From assembly GCA_965224595.1 (NCBI GenBank), contig OZ245057.1, positions 434,001-498,000 on the forward strand: a stretch of 64,000 nt of DNA. Reading direction: 5' to 3'. The notes below the pieces were generated by a model that saw nothing but the letters and a program-made list of their open reading frames with translations, made no database searches and was not told where the DNA came from. Made by a program: the position numbers and the translations under genes. The first letter of the stretch is position 1; each line of letters opens with the position of its first letter. This stretch comes from Aliivibrio_A sp016764915 (GTDB lineage: Bacteria; Pseudomonadota; Gammaproteobacteria; Enterobacterales; Vibrionaceae). Shown one piece after another: positions 18,860-27,844 of this stretch.

Positions 18860-19762
18860 ATGAACAAAACTAACCCACCGTTAAAATCGTTATACGCCTT
18901 TGTTGCGGTTGCCGACTATGGCAGCATGACCGCCGCTGCGAAAACATTGAATGTCAGCCACTCTGCGGTGAGTCAGTCCATCAAAACCTTTGAACTACAG
19001 CTCAACACTCAACTCTTCAAACGCGTTGGAAGGCAGGTTGAACTTAATAGAGAGGGTTTTCGATACTATAAAAAAGTGGCACCTGCTATTGCTCAGATCC
19101 AGCAGGCAACGGCAGAGCTATCTGCTCCTAAAAACAGCAATCGGATCACCCTCAACATGGTTAACTCCCTCGCACTGCACTGGTGGATCCCAAAAGTGGA
19201 CCAATTCCAGCAAGAGGCACCACATATTGATATTCGAATCTCAAGCTTGCCGTTTGTGTTTGATCTTGACGATGAGGGGATCGATGTCGCTCTTATTCAT
19301 GGTAATAAGGAGGAGTGGAAACACTACCACTTTGAGCACCTTGCGGATGATGAGCTAATATTGGTCTGCAGCCCTGCGCTGTTAAATAATGCGTGCACAG
19401 ATGAACCATTAAAACTGATTGAACAATTCCCGGCCATATATGTGACTAACCCGCGCAGGCAAGATGATTGGAATATTTGGGCCAAAGCGATGAACGTCAT
19501 ACCCCCAAAAAGGCAACCCAACCTCAGCTTTGATGCAACCATACAATCGATGCAAGCTGCCAGAAATGGTCTTGGTATATTGGTGACACACAAAGAGTTT
19601 GTATTGAATGATCTACAGGCTGGAGTGTTAACTCAAATCAGCCAAGAGGTACTGCACCCAACGAAATCCTTTTACTTTGCTTGTAACCCTGACCAGTTAA
19701 ACAAAGAGTCAGTACTCACCCTAAAAGCTTGGCTCATCAAGATGTTTAATCGCAGCCAATAA
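18860..19762 (+). CDS. LysR-family regulator (GcvA-like)
   Basis: A 300-residue LysR protein with N-terminal HTH (SMTAAAKTLNVSHSAVSQSI, residues about 22-41) followed by the linker helix and a ligand domain. The opening PPLKSLYAFVAVADYGS and the domain pattern are GcvA-type. Divergent from the EamA exporter, so the shared intergenic region 18754-18859 is the likely binding site, and the exporter its likely target. A strong terminator follows directly after the stop codon. Confidence 0.9.
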   Translation: MNKTNPPLKSLYAFVAVADYGSMTAAAKTLNVSHSAVSQSIKTFELQLNTQLFKRVGRQVELNREGFRYYKKVAPAIAQIQQATAELSAPKNSNRITLNMVNSLALHWWIPKVDQFQQEAPHIDIRISSLPFVFDLDDEGIDVALIHGNKEEWKHYHFEHLADDELILVCSPALLNNACTDEPLKLIEQFPAIYVTNPRRQDDWNIWAKAMNVIPPKRQPNLSFDATIQSMQAARNGLGILVTHKEFVLNDLQAGVLTQISQEVLHPTKSFYFACNPDQLNKESVLTLKAWLIKMFNRSQ

Positions 19763-19787
19763 AAAACGCGCTATCTAAGCGCGTTTT
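19763..19787. terminator. Convergent terminator after LysR gene
   Basis: Perfect 9-base arms AAAACGCGC (19763-19771) and GCGCGTTTT (19779-19787), loop of seven, then ATTTATTTG. Serves the LysR gene and, read leftward, the VF530 gene. Confidence 0.88.
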
Positions 19788-19789
19788 AT

Positions 19790-20023
19790 TTATTTGTTTT
19801 TTTTCTGCTGTCTTCGTTTCATATCAATGTAGAGACTTTCTACTTTATCTCTTGCCCATTGAGTTTTACGAAGAAACTTCAAACTCGATTTAATGCTTGG
19901 ATCGCTATTAAAACAGCGAATATCGATTCTTGAACCTAAACCTTCCCAACCAAAATATTCGACCATTTCGATAAGAATCTGTTCTAATGTCATGCCATGA
20001 AGTGGGTTGTTTTCTTGGGTCAT
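19790..20023 (-). CDS. VF530-type small protein (DUF2132)
   Basis: A 77-residue protein matching the VF530 family nearly end to end: NPLHGMTLEQIL, WEGLGSRIDIRCFN, then DPSIKSSLKFLRKT and WARDKVESLY. The family is known from a structure of a Vibrio fischeri member with a DNA-binding-like fold; its role is not established. ATG 20023 with GAGAG upstream is preferred to the TTG two codons earlier. The tail is very basic (KRRQQKKNK). It follows yibL by 17 bases and is probably co-transcribed with it. Confidence 0.9.
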   Translation of the reverse strand: MTQENNPLHGMTLEQILIEMVEYFGWEGLGSRIDIRCFNSDPSIKSSLKFLRKTQWARDKVESLYIDMKRRQQKKNK

Positions 20024-20040
20024 TATCAACTCTCTAACAA

Positions 20041-20403
20041 TTAAAACGCTTGCGGAGCGTAACCAGTCATCTCTTTGATGCCAATTTCACGACCTAATGC
20101 CGTCATAGGATGAACCACAATTACCCCACGCACAGACTTTTTAAATTTGCCCATGTCTGCTTGTTCTGCTTTGGTCAATACGCGTTTAAACGGCATTCTT
20201 AGCACTTCAGAACCTTGATTTCCCACAGTATGCTGCTGACGACCTTTCATTTTGGCAATTTTTTTGTTGATGGTTTCGATCTCAACCTTAAACTGCTTCA
20301 CAATCGACTGGTCATCACGTTTTGCTGCCGCGTCTAGACGGTATTTACAACGATCTAATCGATTGTTCAGCTTTTGAAGTTCTTCTTTTACGTTTTCGCT
20401 CAT
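20041..20403 (-). CDS. yibL: YibL-family ribosome-associated protein
   Basis: A 120-residue protein, same length as E. coli YibL. The first half is a charged helix/coiled coil; the second half carries the diagnostic block RMPFKRVLTKAEQADMGKFK followed by VRGVIVVHPMTALGRE and MTGYAPQAF. YibL has been found with ribosomes or their precursors; the exact job is unknown. Located next to arfB, another translation-related gene, on the opposite strand, with a 144-base divergent region between them. Confidence 0.93.
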   Translation of the reverse strand: MSENVKEELQKLNNRLDRCKYRLDAAAKRDDQSIVKQFKVEIETINKKIAKMKGRQQHTVGNQGSEVLRMPFKRVLTKAEQADMGKFKKSVRGVIVVHPMTALGREIGIKEMTGYAPQAF

Positions 20404-20547
20404 TTTTCTACCTTTCTATCTGTTTCTAAGCGCAACGAACCCGACAAACCATCTAGATACTGCGCTAATCTGCAGGTATTATATAACGGACTTACGTCAC
20501 ATCACCACCTATCATTAACCTTTATCGTCTTACAGGTACTTTTTACT

Positions 20548-20961
20548 ATGCTTAAAATCTCCAACGGTGTCGAATTAGCAAGCTGGGAAATAGAGCTGAC
20601 GGCGATCCGTGCCCAAGGGGCAGGTGGACAAAATGTGAATAAAGTCTCTAGTGCCATTCATTTAAAGTTTGATGTTAACCGTTCATCCTTGCCTCAATTT
20701 TACAAAGATCGGCTGCTAAAGCTTTCTGATCACCGCATTACCAAAGAGGGTGTGATCATCCTTAAAGCTCAGCAACATAGAACCCAAGAGAGAAATCGTG
20801 AAGATGCATTATTGAGATTGAAAGAGTTAATATTGGCTGCGGTAATCGTGCAAAAAGCTCGACGAGCAACCAAACCGACGAAAGGTTCTCAACGCAGAAG
20901 AGTGGATAAAAAAACGCAGAGAGGACAAACCAAATCTCTGCGTAATAAAGTGTCGCATTAA
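20548..20961 (+). CDS. arfB: Alternative ribosome rescue factor / peptidyl-tRNA hydrolase ArfB
   Basis: Hydrolyses peptidyl-tRNA on ribosomes stalled at mRNA ends. The 137-residue protein has the catalytic GGQ loop (AQGAGGQNVNKVSSAIHL, near residue 25) and the long basic tail (from about 100 on: KARRATKPTKGSQRRRVDKK) that enters the empty mRNA channel. Start ATG 20548 chosen because the core begins there; an upstream frame extension to 20374 shows no homology. This is the YaeJ-type short release factor, not PrfA/B, since codon-recognition domains are missing. Confidence 0.95.
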   Translation: MLKISNGVELASWEIELTAIRAQGAGGQNVNKVSSAIHLKFDVNRSSLPQFYKDRLLKLSDHRITKEGVIILKAQQHRTQERNREDALLRLKELILAAVIVQKARRATKPTKGSQRRRVDKKTQRGQTKSLRNKVSH

Positions 20962-20989
20962 CAGTATTAAAGATTCACGTTATGAACAT

Positions 20990-21382
20990 TTACTTCGATT
21001 TCGCTGATTGCTTTTTCAGTTCAAAGTCCAACTCTTCAGGTGAGATGATTAGCCCCTCTTCATTTTGATCAGGGAAAATGACGACAGCTAAATCATCATC
21101 TTCTAATCCGTGTGTCCAACGACTGTGCCACTTATTAAGTGATACAGATTCAGGCTCACACTCTTGCCAGTCACCCGTCGCCCAGCTCTGTGCAAACTCA
21201 CGGTTAGGCCAAACAGGCACTGCATCTTCATCTTCGGTGTTTAACATGACACACCCGTGCTCATCTTTTAGGATCCAAATTTCACGGTTTGAAACCACTT
21301 CTTTTACTAAATATTTGAAACGTTGTTCAGCATCTTTACTTTGAATGGTATTGATTGTTGCTTCATCTAGTGGCGTAGTCAT
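20990..21382 (-). CDS. DUF2750 family protein
   Basis: A 130-residue acidic protein resembling DUF2750 proteins: repeated conserved elements are RFKYLVKEVVSNREIWIL, then PVWPNREFAQSW and the C-terminal VVIFPDQNEEGLIISPEEL. Function unknown. ATG 21382 has AGGA eight bases upstream. The frame stays open for 34 more codons to ATG 21484, which also has a good ribosome site (AGAGGAG), but that extension does not look like the family. Confidence 0.85.
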   Translation of the reverse strand: MTTPLDEATINTIQSKDAEQRFKYLVKEVVSNREIWILKDEHGCVMLNTEDEDAVPVWPNREFAQSWATGDWQECEPESVSLNKWHSRWTHGLEDDDLAVVIFPDQNEEGLIISPEELDFELKKQSAKSK

Positions 21383-21592
21383 ACTGTTGTCCTGAAATAA
21401 CACATGGTTTAATAAGCCATAGGATAAAGTAAAACAACCACAAAACCTACGGTAATCACTGAACCAACGTGGCTGATGATGCATAGCTCTATTCTCCTCT
21501 TTTTATAATCTCTTGATTTCATTTTGTTAATTTGCGACTCTCATCAATGTAAAGGCAACATTGCTTGTATAGATAATACTTAAGGAGAGGTT

Positions 21593-22090
21593 ATGGGATT
21601 GAACATTAGACACACGGAACTCAAAGACATTGTTGGGTTACAGCAGCTTTATTCACTGCCTAATGCTTACTCTGGTACTCTTCAGTTGCCGAATCCATCC
21701 TTAGAGTCTTGGCACAAGCGCATTTCAACAATTCCTGACGGTGTTTACTCCTATGTCGCTGAAGCTGATGATGTTATTGCAGGGAACTTAGGTTTAAAAG
21801 TGGATGCAAACCCAAGGCGTCGACACGTCGCAACATTGGGTATGGCTGTACATGATGATTTTCTAAGAAAAGGCATTGGTAGCCAACTGCTATGTACCGC
21901 TTTAGACATGGCTGACAATTGGCTGAACATCCACCGCATTGAACTGACCGTATATATTGATAATGTCAGCGCCATTGCCCTGTATAAGAAATTTGGTTTT
22001 ATCCTTGAGGGTCAGTCCAAAGATTTTGCTTTTCGAGATGGTGAATATGTAGATGTGTACCAAATGAGTCGAATCAAGCAAAAAATCTAA
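21593..22090 (+). CDS. yhhY: GNAT N-acetyltransferase, YhhY orthologue
   Basis: A 165-residue acetyltransferase using acetyl-CoA. Close in pattern to E. coli YhhY (amino-acid acetyltransferase): the TLQLPNPS block early on, RRRHVATLGMAVHDDF, the CoA pyrophosphate loop RKGIGSQLL, and the C-terminal HRIELTVYIDNVSAIALYKK plus GEYVDVYQMSR. The ribosome site GGAGAGG lies six bases upstream of the ATG. It stands alone between divergent DUF2750 and the PepSY-two-component group. Confidence 0.88.
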   Translation: MGLNIRHTELKDIVGLQQLYSLPNAYSGTLQLPNPSLESWHKRISTIPDGVYSYVAEADDVIAGNLGLKVDANPRRRHVATLGMAVHDDFLRKGIGSQLLCTALDMADNWLNIHRIELTVYIDNVSAIALYKKFGFILEGQSKDFAFRDGEYVDVYQMSRIKQKI

Positions 22091-22178
22091 CATTAACTAT
22101 TTGTAATGTTCCATCCACCTTTTGGAAATGGTGAATAGAGTAAAGTTACTTCATCAACGAATCAGAAGGAGAAACACA

Positions 22179-22739
22179 ATGAAACTAACAAAACGTATTT
22201 GCACAACTGCCGCGGCTTTAATTACTCTAACGTCTGGTCTTGCCATGGCCAATGAAGATTTTTTAAGTGCTTTAGCGCTTGAGCGTGCACAATTTTCACC
22301 GCAACAAGCGATAGAAAAAATCAACACCAATTTTACGGGCAATATCGTAGAGTTTGAACTGGATGATCATAAAGGTAAAACTGTGTATGAATTTGAAGTG
22401 ATTGATTTTGCCCAAGAGCAGATCAATAAACTCAAGATCAGTTCGGACGATGGCACTATCGTAAAAAATGAAAGTAAATCGATGACCATATTAGGTGTGA
22501 ATCGTTTAGATGAAGAGGATCGTCAAGCACTTACCGCATTAAACAACTCAGAGTTTGATCTTAGTAGCAGCATCCTTGAACTTTCTGAAAAATACGATTC
22601 ACAAGTGATTGAATTTGAATTGGAAAATGAAAAAGGCATTACTTTTTACAAGTTCAAACTCATTGGTGATACCGGTATTACAAAAGTGATTGTTGATGTC
22701 GAGACTGGCAAAGCAATTCCTGTCATGAAACACGACTAA
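22179..22739 (+). CDS. Secreted PepSY-domain protein
   Basis: A 186-residue periplasmic protein. Signal peptide cleaved near LAMANED; then two PepSY-like repeats, each with the shape 'alpha helix, then VxEFELxxxKGxxxYEFEVI' (NIVEFELDDHKGKTVYEFEV and QVIEFELENEKGITFYKFKL). Start chosen at ATG 22179 with AAGGAG seven bases before it. It is followed by a hairpin and then a response regulator-kinase pair, so the protein probably belongs to that signalling system as target or periplasmic modulator; PepSY proteins beside OmpR-type systems are common. Confidence 0.85.
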   Translation: MKLTKRICTTAAALITLTSGLAMANEDFLSALALERAQFSPQQAIEKINTNFTGNIVEFELDDHKGKTVYEFEVIDFAQEQINKLKISSDDGTIVKNESKSMTILGVNRLDEEDRQALTALNNSEFDLSSSILELSEKYDSQVIEFELENEKGITFYKFKLIGDTGITKVIVDVETGKAIPVMKHD

Positions 22740-22747
22740 AACCGACT

Positions 22748-22775
22748 CTCCCTCTGCTACCGTAGAGGGAGTTTA
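22748..22775 (+). terminator. Attenuating hairpin between PepSY gene and response regulator
   Basis: Perfect 8-base arms CTCCCTCT (22748-22755) and AGAGGGAG (22764-22771) followed by TTTAT. It could reduce read-through from the PepSY gene into the regulator, giving more PepSY protein than regulator. The T tract is short, so termination would be partial. Confidence 0.5.
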
Positions 22776-22791
22776 TAGCTGAGGAGTATTT

Positions 22792-23472
22792 GTGCGCATT
22801 TTAATTGTTGAAGATGATTCAACGACTCGACAGTATCTAATAAAGGCACTGCATGAACAAGGTTACGAAGTGGACCACGCAGATAATGGTCAAGATGGGC
22901 TATTTCTCGCTTTGGAGCATGAGTACCAGCTGATCATATTGGATAGGATGTTACCGAAACTTGATGGTCTAACCGTACTGTCAACGCTTAGAAATGCCTC
23001 AAAGCAGACTCCCGTTCTGATTTTGAGTGCACTTGATAGCGTCACAGAAAGAGTCAAAGGCCTACGCGAAGGAGGTGACGATTATATGGTGAAACCGTTT
23101 GCCCTTTCAGAACTATTAATTAGGATTGAAATCTTAATTAACAGAAAAAACAGTCACACTGAGCAACAAACAAGTATGCTACAAATAGCTGATCTGAAAA
23201 TGGATCTTCTCTCTCACCGTGTATTCCGTGGCGATACTGAGCTAAAATTACAACCAAAAGAGTTCAAACTGCTTCGTTACTTAATGGAGCATGCTGGACA
23301 AGTTGTTTCTCGTTCTCTGTTGTTTGAGTCGGTATGGGAATATCATTTTGATCCTCAAACTAATGTGATTGATGTGCATATTGCACGTTTACGTAAAAAG
23401 GTAGAACTTGATGGGCATGCTCCCTTACTTGAAACCGTTCGTGGCGTGGGCTACCGAATGGCGGGGAAATAA
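22792..23472 (+). CDS. OmpR/PhoB-family response regulator
   Basis: A 226-residue regulator: receiver domain with acidic pocket EDD (7-9), phosphoacceptor Asp51 in LDRMLPKLDG, and Lys in VKPF, then a winged-helix DNA-binding domain with LQPKEFKLLRYLMEHAGQ and HIARLRKKVE. Start is GTG with GAGGAG five bases upstream. The downstream kinase overlaps its 3' end by 62 bases, so the two are translated together. Target unknown; the PepSY gene just upstream is the best candidate. Confidence 0.92.
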   Translation: MRILIVEDDSTTRQYLIKALHEQGYEVDHADNGQDGLFLALEHEYQLIILDRMLPKLDGLTVLSTLRNASKQTPVLILSALDSVTERVKGLREGGDDYMVKPFALSELLIRIEILINRKNSHTEQQTSMLQIADLKMDLLSHRVFRGDTELKLQPKEFKLLRYLMEHAGQVVSRSLLFESVWEYHFDPQTNVIDVHIARLRKKVELDGHAPLLETVRGVGYRMAGK

Positions 23473-24802
23473 CCCCAAAAATAGCTCTATTTTGCGGATC
23501 ACTCGCATCTATACAGGTCTGCTGCTTATTGTAGTGGGCATTTTGTTGTGGATGCTATACCAACTCAGTGTCGGCCAGTTTAGCCGAGATCTTACTAACC
23601 AAATGAGTGAAAACCTTCAGCAACAAGTTCAGCTGGCCAAACAGCTTGATACTAATGATTTCATCAAACAATTTACCTTATACGCCGAAAATTCCCGCCA
23701 ATTTATACTTGCCGCAGCGACGACAGACCAGGTATATGGGCAACTAAACACTTTCCCGAAAAATATGCTGCTCTGCCCCTCTTTGACGCGCTTTCCCATC
23801 TGGTTAGAAAAATATGATGAAATCCAACTGGTTTCAGGTTGCATCACAGAGTCCGTTCAAGGCAGTCTGCTGATTGCTACTGATGATGAGTCTCTGTATG
23901 AATTAAAAGAGAGTTTTACCCGCGCCTCTATTGCCGCTTTAGTCGTGACACTCGCATTCGGTTTGATCACTGGCCACTTTTTTTCACGTCAAATTCTACG
24001 CCGTATCGATGCCTTTAACGTCATTGCTCACAAAGTGGAATTAGGTGAACTGACTGCTCGCGTTCCCATCTCAAACAAAAATGATGAATACGATGATATG
24101 GCTCAACACATCAACACCATGTTATCTCAGCTCGAAGATTCCTTTCATGCCATATCAGGGATAACAGATGCCATTGCACATGATTTGAGAACACCACTTG
24201 GACACTTAAGGCAACAGATAGAACAGACGTATCTAGATGCACAACATTCACCCATTGAGCCTGATAAATTGGCAGATATGCTGATAAAACTCGATGAGAT
24301 CCTCAACACCTTTACCGCCATGCTCGAGTTAACTCGCCTTGAAAATAATCAGCAATCACTGAGCTTTGTTGAAGTCGATGTTCACACACTTTCTCAAGAT
24401 GCCATAGAATTGATCGAACCAGTTACTGAAGATAACCAACAGCAGTTACTCTTTATTAGTGAGAAAAGTCCATCCATTTCTGGAGACGCGACTCTGCTAT
24501 TTCGAGTGATTTATAATCTGCTAGAAAATGCCAGCAAATATGCAGGGAATTCAGCAAGCATCACTTTAAAGCTCACTGAAAGCGGCTTTGTTGTTAGTGA
24601 TAACGGCGTAGGCATCTCTGACAGAGAAAAAGAGAAGGTGTTTCAGCGTTTATATCGAGTTGAACAGAGCCGTAATATTGCAGGATATGGTATGGGGCTC
24701 TCTATTGTCAGAGCCATTGTTCGACTGCATGGTGGAGAAGTCACCCTGCAAGACAATAAACCAGGATTAAGGGTAGTGGTTTCGTTTCCTGCTAAGTTCT
24801 GA
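23411..24802 (+). CDS. Membrane sensor histidine kinase
   Basis: Partner of the preceding regulator. About 463 residues: membrane helix (near 34-52), periplasmic sensor of about 130 residues, second helix (near 175-193), HAMP, H-box AIAHDLRTPLGHLR, N-box RVIYNLLENASKYA, G1 SDNGVGIS and G2 GYGMGLSIVRA. The start is uncertain: ATG 23411 has AAAGG nine bases upstream but overlaps the regulator by 62 bases; GTG 23441 and TTG 23492 are in frame and would still precede the first helix. A 14-base hairpin begins at its stop codon. Confidence 0.9.
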   Translation: MGMLPYLKPFVAWATEWRGNNPKNSSILRITRIYTGLLLIVVGILLWMLYQLSVGQFSRDLTNQMSENLQQQVQLAKQLDTNDFIKQFTLYAENSRQFILAAATTDQVYGQLNTFPKNMLLCPSLTRFPIWLEKYDEIQLVSGCITESVQGSLLIATDDESLYELKESFTRASIAALVVTLAFGLITGHFFSRQILRRIDAFNVIAHKVELGELTARVPISNKNDEYDDMAQHINTMLSQLEDSFHAISGITDAIAHDLRTPLGHLRQQIEQTYLDAQHSPIEPDKLADMLIKLDEILNTFTAMLELTRLENNQQSLSFVEVDVHTLSQDAIELIEPVTEDNQQQLLFISEKSPSISGDATLLFRVIYNLLENASKYAGNSASITLKLTESGFVVSDNGVGISDREKEKVFQRLYRVEQSRNIAGYGMGLSIVRAIVRLHGGEVTLQDNKPGLRVVVSFPAKF

Positions 24803-24838
24803 GAGTAGAAACTCGACAAAACAGGAGTTTCTACTCTC
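24801..24838. terminator. Convergent terminator after histidine kinase
   Basis: A 14-base perfect stem, GAGAGTAGAAACTC (24801-24814) with GAGTTTCTACTCTC (24825-24838), overlapping the kinase stop codon. The T tract is poor (TTAAAAAG), but the stem is long and separates convergent genes. Confidence 0.75.
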
Positions 24839-24848
24839 TTAAAAAGAA

Positions 24849-25832
24849 CTAAAACGCGTAATTCAAACCTAGCGTGGCAGAGCGCTCACTGCTTTCATAA
24901 AACTCAATGTTAGATGATTGCTCACTGATAGAGATAAATGAAATAAGGGAAAGGTCGTCATATGAAAATAAGTTTTTATATTCATACGCGACAAATAAGC
25001 CGACTTGGTCATCAGTGCGTGTCTTATTAAACAAGGTGTTTACGGTATCGTAATCATCATTTGTATAACTGGCAGTCAACACAAATTGATGCTGGTTAAA
25101 CACTTTAAACAGGCTTAATTCAGCGCCAAGTGAGGAGTAAGACATAGCGTCACCCTCTGCAGATTGATTGACGTACTTGATAGATGGCAACAAAAAAGCG
25201 CTGCGCGATAGCGGCAGTTTATAACTCAATTTAGAATAGAGCGTTTTCGCATCACGCTTTAACTCTTTAAGATCAGAACCCGAATGCTCTTCATCATATT
25301 CACTCTCTCCATAGGCAACATCGAGTGAAATTCCACTCGCCGCAATATCTTTTAACTGAAAACGATAGGCGTTACCTGACACATCCGTTTTCTCACGCTT
25401 ATTACCGACAAGATACGGATCTTGCCAAGCGTTACCAGACAATATTGTTGGTAAATATGAGAGTGAAATGACGGTTTTATTCGATAACATCTGGCGGTAA
25501 CCCATCTCTATAGCCAGAGTACCCACGGCCACATCTTCACGAGTGGTACCAATAAAAACCTGCTGACTTTGTTGAGAACCAAATGTATAAGCAAGGTTTC
25601 CTAATGGTGCAATATAACTGCTGGACTCCGAGTTACCGCTGCCATTTAAGCTTGATATAATCTCATTGTTGTCGGTATTTAAGTTTGAATCACTCTCACT
25701 GTAGCCTGTGACAACGGAAACTTCACCACTGAATCCTGGTTGTTCACCTAAACTTGCAAAAGCTGAAGCGGTACTAAGTGAGGACAAAACAGCGATCGAT
25801 ATCGCCGAGATTCTGATTCCACATGCCTGCAT
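24849..25832 (-). CDS. DUF2860 outer-membrane protein
   Basis: A 327-residue envelope protein common in vibrios. Signal peptide ends near ASAFASLGEQPGFSG; the family hallmarks follow: GEVSVVTGY, SNLNTDNNE, then LAYTFG, QQVFIGTTREDVAVGTLA and PTILSGNAWQDPYLVG. Alternating hydrophobic strands and a terminal Phe (GLNYAF) are what an outer-membrane beta barrel shows. Function unknown. Single gene, with a promoter in 25833-25949. Confidence 0.87.
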   Translation of the reverse strand: MQACGIRISAISIAVLSSLSTASAFASLGEQPGFSGEVSVVTGYSESDSNLNTDNNEIISSLNGSGNSESSSYIAPLGNLAYTFGSQQSQQVFIGTTREDVAVGTLAIEMGYRQMLSNKTVISLSYLPTILSGNAWQDPYLVGNKREKTDVSGNAYRFQLKDIAASGISLDVAYGESEYDEEHSGSDLKELKRDAKTLYSKLSYKLPLSRSAFLLPSIKYVNQSAEGDAMSYSSLGAELSLFKVFNQHQFVLTASYTNDDYDTVNTLFNKTRTDDQVGLFVAYEYKNLFSYDDLSLISFISISEQSSNIEFYESSERSATLGLNYAF

Positions 25833-25949
25833 TTGGGTATTCCTTTAAAGTGCATATTGAATGCGATAATTCATAGTGACCAAATAAGAGCAGACTAATC
25901 AATCATTATCAACCTATTTACATGTTCAATGATAAAGAGCTCCCTAATT

Positions 25950-26372
25950 TTATGTACTCCTCGATAGCTTATTAGTGAACACAAATCGAGACGCCAGTAC
26001 AAAGTTACTGATAGTGCCTAAAATGATACCTGGTACGATCGCCACTACCTGCCAATTTTCAGTAATCACAGCGTAATGGGTTGGCCAGTTGAGCATCGGA
26101 TTATCGAAGCTCATCATTAACCAATAACAACTCCAGTTGGGAATAAATCCAATCGAAGAGACCAGCAAAAATTGAAGCCATTCTACTTGTGCTCTGTTTT
26201 CACTTCTAAAGGTAAGTTTTCTGTTCATCCACCAGCTAGAAGATGCCGCTATCACCACAGCGATCCCTCGTGTTAATAGCGGCGAAAAAAAATGCGAAAG
26301 TATAAACATCATCAACAAATCGATGACGAAGGCAGTGCCACCTGATAACCCAAAGAAGCCTATCTTTCGCAA
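25950..26372 (-). CDS. GtrA-family membrane protein
   Basis: A small four-helix membrane protein of about 140 residues; GtrA proteins are thought to flip lipid-linked sugars across the inner membrane. Typical start RKIGFFGLSGGTAFVIDLL, and the characteristic SSWWMNRKLTF after helix 2 and NFVLASRFVF at the end. I chose TTG 26372, because AAGGAG sits nine bases upstream and the family starts right there; a longer frame to 26441 would overlap the previous gene by 55 bases. Last gene of the gtrB/ArnT-like/gtrA operon. Confidence 0.85.
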   Translation of the reverse strand: MRKIGFFGLSGGTAFVIDLLMMFILSHFFSPLLTRGIAVVIAASSSWWMNRKLTFRSENRAQVEWLQFLLVSSIGFIPNWSCYWLMMSFDNPMLNWPTHYAVITENWQVVAIVPGIILGTISNFVLASRFVFTNKLSRST

Positions 26373-26386
26373 TAAATGATTCTCCT

Positions 26387-27844
26387 TTATAACCAGCAAT
26401 AGATCAGAGTGCGTTTTTTCGAACTCCCTACTTCTGTGCACAGCTTAAGCCAAGTTTTCTGGTATCTACTTTGATTCATAGTTTCATAGATCACGTAACT
26501 TGGGCGCTTAATCTCGTTGAGACTTTTCACATCAATGGCCTGACCCTTAGAATAATATTGCCCTGAGAATGGACGCTTATCTAAATAGTATAAACCCACA
26601 TTTTGATAATTATTCTGTTGCTTCCAAATACTTAACAGCCCTTTTTCAGCTTGTTTACTGGTTAAGCCTGACGCTAATAAAATCGTAACCGCCGCGATTA
26701 ATAGACACGTTACTAGACTGGCGTATTTAACGTACTTTCTCTCTCGTTCGCTATCAAGATTGATGTTACACGCTATCAATATTGCCATCGGCGGAATTGC
26801 GGGCATAACATAACTTGGAAGTACATTACCCGCGAGAGTAAATAGGATAAGTGGTGATAACATCCACGACCATAAAAAGAGTCTAAAAGTACTGTTTCCG
26901 ACCGAGTTTATTCGAGAATTGGCGAATCCTTTGACCGTTTGCCAAATAATCAATGGTGACCATGGAAAAGCGGACAATAGCCAGAACAACCAAATGGTGC
27001 CTCGGACCTCTTTATGAGCATTGCCATAAAGATCACCCTGCCAACCACTGACGACAAATCGCTTAAAGTGCTCGCCAACAATAAAGTAATCAAGAAAGCC
27101 CGGAGTCCTAATTTCTGCCATCACGTACCAAGGCAGCGTGAATACTAGGAAAACACCGATTGCCTTAAACCAAGGAAAGGTAAGTACTAAGCGCCAACGT
27201 CCAGATAAGGTTAACCAAGCAGCGAGTGACATCCCCACCAATACCAAGGTTAATGGCCCTTTTGATAACATTCCCAACGCCAAACCTATAGAGAAAATCA
27301 GTGCCCATTTTGTTGCGTTTCTCGATTTAGGTTCCGCTTTTGAATACTGCCAAAAACCTAACATCGCCAAGCTAATTGAGAATGTAAGGGCGGTGTCTGT
27401 CATCACGGAGCCGCCAACGACTATAAACACGGCGCTTGTTGCGGTAATAAGCACCGACAGTGCGCTAACCACTCTCTCTTTAGTCTCGTTAATAGACAAA
27501 TATGCCACTAAACCAAGTGTCAGTAAGGCCATCAATAAGTGTGGGCCCCGAACACTAAACTCACTCACCCCAAGCAATTCAATCCCTGCTGCACTCATCC
27601 AAGCAAACAGCGGTGGTTTCCCCCAAAATGGCACATTATAGTCAAACATTGGCGTTATCCAGTTGCCTGTTTCGGCCATAATTCTCGCCATTTCTCCATA
27701 TCTTGCTTCTGTGGTATCCATCAATGGAAATGCGGCCAAACTGATTAAGCGGATAAGTAAAATTAATGCTGTCATTCCAACAGCCAACGCTATCCACTTC
27801 CTTTCCTTTTTCATTTGTATCGTGTTATTGAGATCATGCTTCAT
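26387..27844 (-). CDS. ArnT/PMT-like membrane glycosyltransferase
   Basis: A 485-residue polytopic GT-C transferase with about 11-12 membrane helices. The catalytic loop is clear: MDTTEARYGEMARIM (the acidic motif after helix 1) and FWGKPPLFAWMSA, as in the ArnT (GT83) group, which moves a sugar from undecaprenyl phosphate to lipid A or other envelope acceptors. LSKGPLTLVLV is also typical. The ORF overlaps the 3' end of the GT2 gene by 11 bases and precedes gtrA by 15 bases, making a classic three-part module: sugar loading, flipping, transfer. The sugar and acceptor are not visible. Confidence 0.88.
   Translation of the reverse strand: MKHDLNNTIQMKKERKWIALAVGMTALILLIRLISLAAFPLMDTTEARYGEMARIMAETGNWITPMFDYNVPFWGKPPLFAWMSAAGIELLGVSEFSVRGPHLLMALLTLGLVAYLSINETKERVVSALSVLITATSAVFIVVGGSVMTDTALTFSISLAMLGFWQYSKAEPKSRNATKWALIFSIGLALGMLSKGPLTLVLVGMSLAAWLTLSGRWRLVLTFPWFKAIGVFLVFTLPWYVMAEIRTPGFLDYFIVGEHFKRFVVSGWQGDLYGNAHKEVRGTIWLFWLLSAFPWSPLIIWQTVKGFANSRINSVGNSTFRLFLWSWMLSPLILFTLAGNVLPSYVMPAIPPMAILIACNINLDSERERKYVKYASLVTCLLIAAVTILLASGLTSKQAEKGLLSIWKQQNNYQNVGLYYLDKRPFSGQYYSKGQAIDVKSLNEIKRPSYVIYETMNQSRYQKTWLKLCTEVGSSKKRTLIYCWL

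Noticed and set aside
20374..20547. N-terminal extension of ArfB
   Set aside because: The family begins at ATG 20548; the extension overlaps the divergent yibL start and shows no conserved pattern.
27138..27641. 167-codon frame antisense to the ArnT-like gene
   Set aside because: It is a shadow of the strongly coding reverse strand, which holds membrane helices and catalytic motifs.
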